A stretch of DNA of 64,000 nucleotides, from NCBI RefSeq assembly GCF_000226095.1, contig NC_016477.1, positions 1,860,001 to 1,924,000 on the forward strand. Direction: 5' to 3'. This DNA is from Thermothelomyces thermophilus ATCC 42464 (lineage: Eukaryota; Ascomycota; Sordariomycetes; Sordariales; Chaetomiaceae). Under the pieces are notes generated by a model. The model was given only the letters and a program-made list of their open reading frames with translations. It ran no database searches and had not been told where the DNA came from. Positions 61,154 through 64,000 of the stretch are shown one piece after another. The position numbers and the translations under genes are program-made. Position 1 is the stretch's first letter. Every line of letters starts with the position of its first letter.

Positions 61154-62921
61154 TTATTGTTGAGGGGGCCGGTTGTTTTCACCATTTAAGAAGGCCAGGA
61201 ATGCATGCGGCGACATATCGAGCTCGATTCTGAAATGCCTGGCATTTGCGCCTACTCGCCGGGTTTTCAAGTAGCTTGAAGAGGGCAATGGCAGTTTGTG
61301 TGCGCGTTTTCCGTCCGCATTTCAAAGGAGGTACCGAGTACGGATGTACTTTTTGTACTCCGTACCAAGACAGCCACCACCATAAGCCGAATCGGTGCAC
61401 TGGGGGCCAAACGCGCTGTCAAGCCAGAGAAGCCAATGTTGCTGCGTACTCCATACGAAGTACTGGCCTCCCTACATAGTATATACGTATGTATGTATGT
61501 ACATACAGTACAGTACGATTGGCACGGGTTCCGACACACTGGTCATTAGCACCGATAATGTGTTTTTGCGGACCACTTCGCAATCAGATCAGCAAGGATA
61601 TTGAGCCGCGGATGAAGAGCCGGGGTGCAGCACGCCATATTGGATAAGGCGGGAGGTGTGTCTCTGGGTAACTCTAAGCTGCAATCGAGTTTGAAAGCAG
61701 GGAAGAAAAGAATAATTCCAGTGTCGAGCTTTCGTCGAACTTTTAGACGGAGCAGACCGGCATGAACAAACCTGTACACTAAGCACCAATCCTGACAACT
61801 CCACTCTTTCAATTAGGTAAGACACCGGAACTGCGGCCACCGGCAAACCAGGCACGATTAGGCAGTTTATGCCCAATGTTCAAGTTCGGGCTTGCAGTAA
61901 CTAATCTGACATGTGCTCGTGATTCCAGCATGATTTTAGGTGTGGGTGCCTGGTAAAAAAGCGCTGCAGGAGCTTTGACAGTTCCAGGGTGCACGTCATG
62001 CCATCCTCAAGAACAAAGATACTACGTTGGTTGGTTGGCTGGGGAAAACGAGTGGTCAAGAATGCCTGCCATCTAGGCCACCACGCGCAAAAAATCCGGC
62101 ACTGCTTCCCCATTTACAGCCACCCCAATACGTCCACTAGTGCTGTATCTACCTCCACAGTACGCGAATACTGCGTATGTATGTATGTATGTATGTAGTA
62201 GCAGTGCATACCCGAGTTTGCAAGTGCTACGCTAAATTAACTACCACCATGCATGTATATATGTACTGTACGCTATGAACTCGCTCTATCGATCGGTGCG
62301 ACCCAGACAAGGCAGGGTTTGGGACGTCGCAGTTTCGATCTTGAGCAAGGGAGCAGCGAAGCCGATTTGGGTATATTTGGAGCCGGGGGGGGGGGGGGGG
62401 CATTCACAATCTTCCATAAACAGAGACCAGAGCATCGTCAGGCTGGACAACCGCTGAGCTAATCCCCTTGTGCTCCTGTGCTTTCTTCCCGCCATCCTGT
62501 GTCCGGGGGGAAGCATTGTGATCGCATGGAACTTTGCGAGGCCCTGGCTGGTCCAAACCCCCCGACGAGCCTACACTAGCGCTCCCAGTTCACATACCCC
62601 CAGTTCACATGTTGCTGTCTCATTCCTGAAACAGCAAGCTCCACGACCATCGACGGGAGCCAAGTTTTTACCTCTCCCCTGAGGGATCGGCGTGGCCCAC
62701 CAGACGAACCAGACGAAGAAACAACACGCTCTGCGCCGAGAACAAAAACCGTCCCTTTGTTTCTTACCCTCACAACCTCAGGCCCTCGATTACGCTGCCG
62801 GAGAATCGCCATCTCACACGGCAATCTCTGAGGCGATTGAGGGGCGATTGAGAGGCGATTGAGAGGAGTGGAAGTGCGGGCCTCGAACTCGAGAATTGTG
62901 GCCGATGCGAGCCCGGTCTCC
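61154..62921. other. 1.8-kb intergenic region with simple repeats
   Basis: No gene is recognised. GTAT repeats occur at about 61487-61502 and 62176-62197, and a G run of about 15 bases lies near 62386-62400. The last 100 bases before the receptor gene hold a short duplicated string (GAGGCGATTGAG) in three copies at about 62830-62862. Confidence 0.45.
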
Positions 62922-63950
62922 ATGAGTTCAGGAACCTCAGGAGGGCCGGGAGGTCCTCCTGGCCCTTCCACGGCCGACCTGCCTCACAATAGCCACGGCC
63001 CCAACATCCTCGCGGCATGCTTCGTGACGTGGACCATCGCCCTCATCTTCGTGCTGCTGCGCTTCTGGACCCGCACCAAGATCGTGCGCCTCCTCGGCCC
63101 GGCCGACTGGTGCATCGCCTCGTCCTTAGTACGGCTCCTGTTCCATGTCCGAGAAGATGCCTCTGGCTCGATTAGTGATATTCTGACCTACATACGCGCA
63201 ACAGGTAGTGGCCGCCGGCTTGTGCGCCAGTTATGTAGTGCGTAAGTCAAGCACTCGCCGGAGCGGACATGGTTGGGATTCTCTGAGCCGAGCTTGCTCA
63301 CGTCCGAGTTCTAGAAGTCAACCTCGCCCTGGGCAAGCATGTCTGGGACGTAGACTTGCGGACCGATTACGTCCCGATGATGCAGGTGAGTTTGTCACTC
63401 CCGTACGTACATACCATACCTGGGCCTACCTACTGTGACCGGCAGTGACAACTTACAGCCCTCAACCGTCACAGGCATGGTGGTTCTCTCTGCTCCTCTA
63501 CATTATTACCTTGTCTCTGACCAAGATATCCATCTGCCTGCTCTACCTCAAAATCTTCACCTTTGAGTCGGCCAGGCGAGCCTCCTGGCTTGTGCTGTTT
63601 ATTGTCGTCATAACAAGCCTCTGGGCTGTCGCCATCACCCTCACGTACTGCATCCCCCTGCAGGCGACCTGGGATCCCACCGTCGTCGCCTCCTTCTGCC
63701 AGCCCCAGTCCGCCTGGTGGGCTAACACAGGGTTTGCTCCCCCTTTCCCTCCCCTCCCCTTTTTAAAAAGTCCCTTGATGATGACCGAGTCAACCTAACG
63801 TTGCAAACCTCTTAATCCCGCGGGTGGGTGCAGCATCGTGATTGCGACCGATTTAATCATCTTCATCTTGCCCATTCCAATCGTCGCCCCACTCAATCTC
63901 CCCCGCCGCCAGAAACTCGTCGTCGTCGGTGTCTTTACAATTGGCTTTTT
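62922..63950 (+). CDS. Pth11-like rhodopsin-domain membrane receptor, 5' part
   Basis: The inferred exons are 62922-63128, 63205-63241, 63318-63385, 63475-63731 and 63834-63950; the gene continues past the window. It looks like a member of the large fungal Pth11-like (Rhodopsin_4/SAT4) seven-helix family. Visible helices are LAACFVTWTIALIFVLLRFW, the split CIASSLVVAAGLCASYVV, WWFSLLLYIITLSLTKISIC, ASWLVLFIVVITSLWAVAIT and IVIATDLIIFILPIPIVAPL. Family landmarks are RFWTRTKIVRLLGPADW after helix 1, LGKHVWDV before helix 3, and a loop with Cys residues (YCIPLQATWDP, ASFCQPQSAWW). There is no CFEM domain upstream in the seen part. Exon 2 is only 37 nt. The donor at 63951 (GTACGG) is the last feature before the edge. 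The ligand is unknown. Confidence 0.75.
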
Positions 63951-64000
63951 GTACGGAAACCCCCTTCCCCCCTTTTTTCCCCCTTTACTCCCTTACTCTT

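Overview
The window reads as nuclear DNA of a filamentous ascomycete, most likely Sordariomycetes and possibly Chaetomiaceae (the rank is inference). The signs are short GT-AG introns of about 48-96 nt with CTAAC-like branch points, GC-rich coding sequence, AT-rich repeat islands full of TpA and TAG of the kind left by repeat-induced point mutation (RIP), DUF3435 recombinase fragments, a Pth11-like receptor and ascomycete-type PKC and She9 architectures.

Bases 1 to about 11.4 kb are a repeat island. It holds a decayed minus-strand Ty3/Gypsy chromovirus (about 0.6-6.6 kb), an unassigned AT-rich stretch, and a pogo/Fot1-like DNA transposon (8506-11420) with about 94-bp terminal inverted repeats and TA flanks. 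From 11.4 to about 16.2 kb is an accessory strip: a broken kinase-like gene and two minus-strand DUF3435 tyrosine-recombinase remnants (the Starship 'captain' family). Part of this strip is again AT-rich.

From about 18 kb on the window is ordinary euchromatin. In order: a serine-rich single-pass membrane protein with a frame break at a C7 run; a 104-aa conserved small protein; a 1056-aa putative mitochondrial protein with EPDG repeats (-); listerin LTN1 (+); D-amino-acid oxidase with a C-terminal SKL (+); ALG3 (+); an EIF1AD-like protein with a GC-AG intron (-); a HAD phosphatase (+); an MFS-like transporter (-); SHE9/MDM33 (+); protein kinase C (-); a short/branched-chain acyl-CoA dehydrogenase (-); mitochondrial uS12 (+); a GT15 mannosyltransferase (-); PAT1 (+); RNA polymerase III subunit RPC5/RPC37 (-); tRNA-Val(AAC) (-); and the 5' part of a Pth11-like receptor gene (+) running off the right edge.

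There is no operon logic. The shared themes are ribosome and mRNA quality control (LTN1, PAT1, EIF1AD), secretory glycosylation (ALG3, GT15), mitochondria (uS12, She9, acyl-CoA dehydrogenase, probably the EPDG protein) and cell-wall signalling (PKC). I found no convincing undescribed system. The most useful leads are the EPDG-repeat protein, the paired DUF3435 remnants beside the repeat island, and several gene-structure points that an automatic annotator would miss. Exon boundaries were worked out by eye from splice signals, frame and remembered family sequences; no searches were run.
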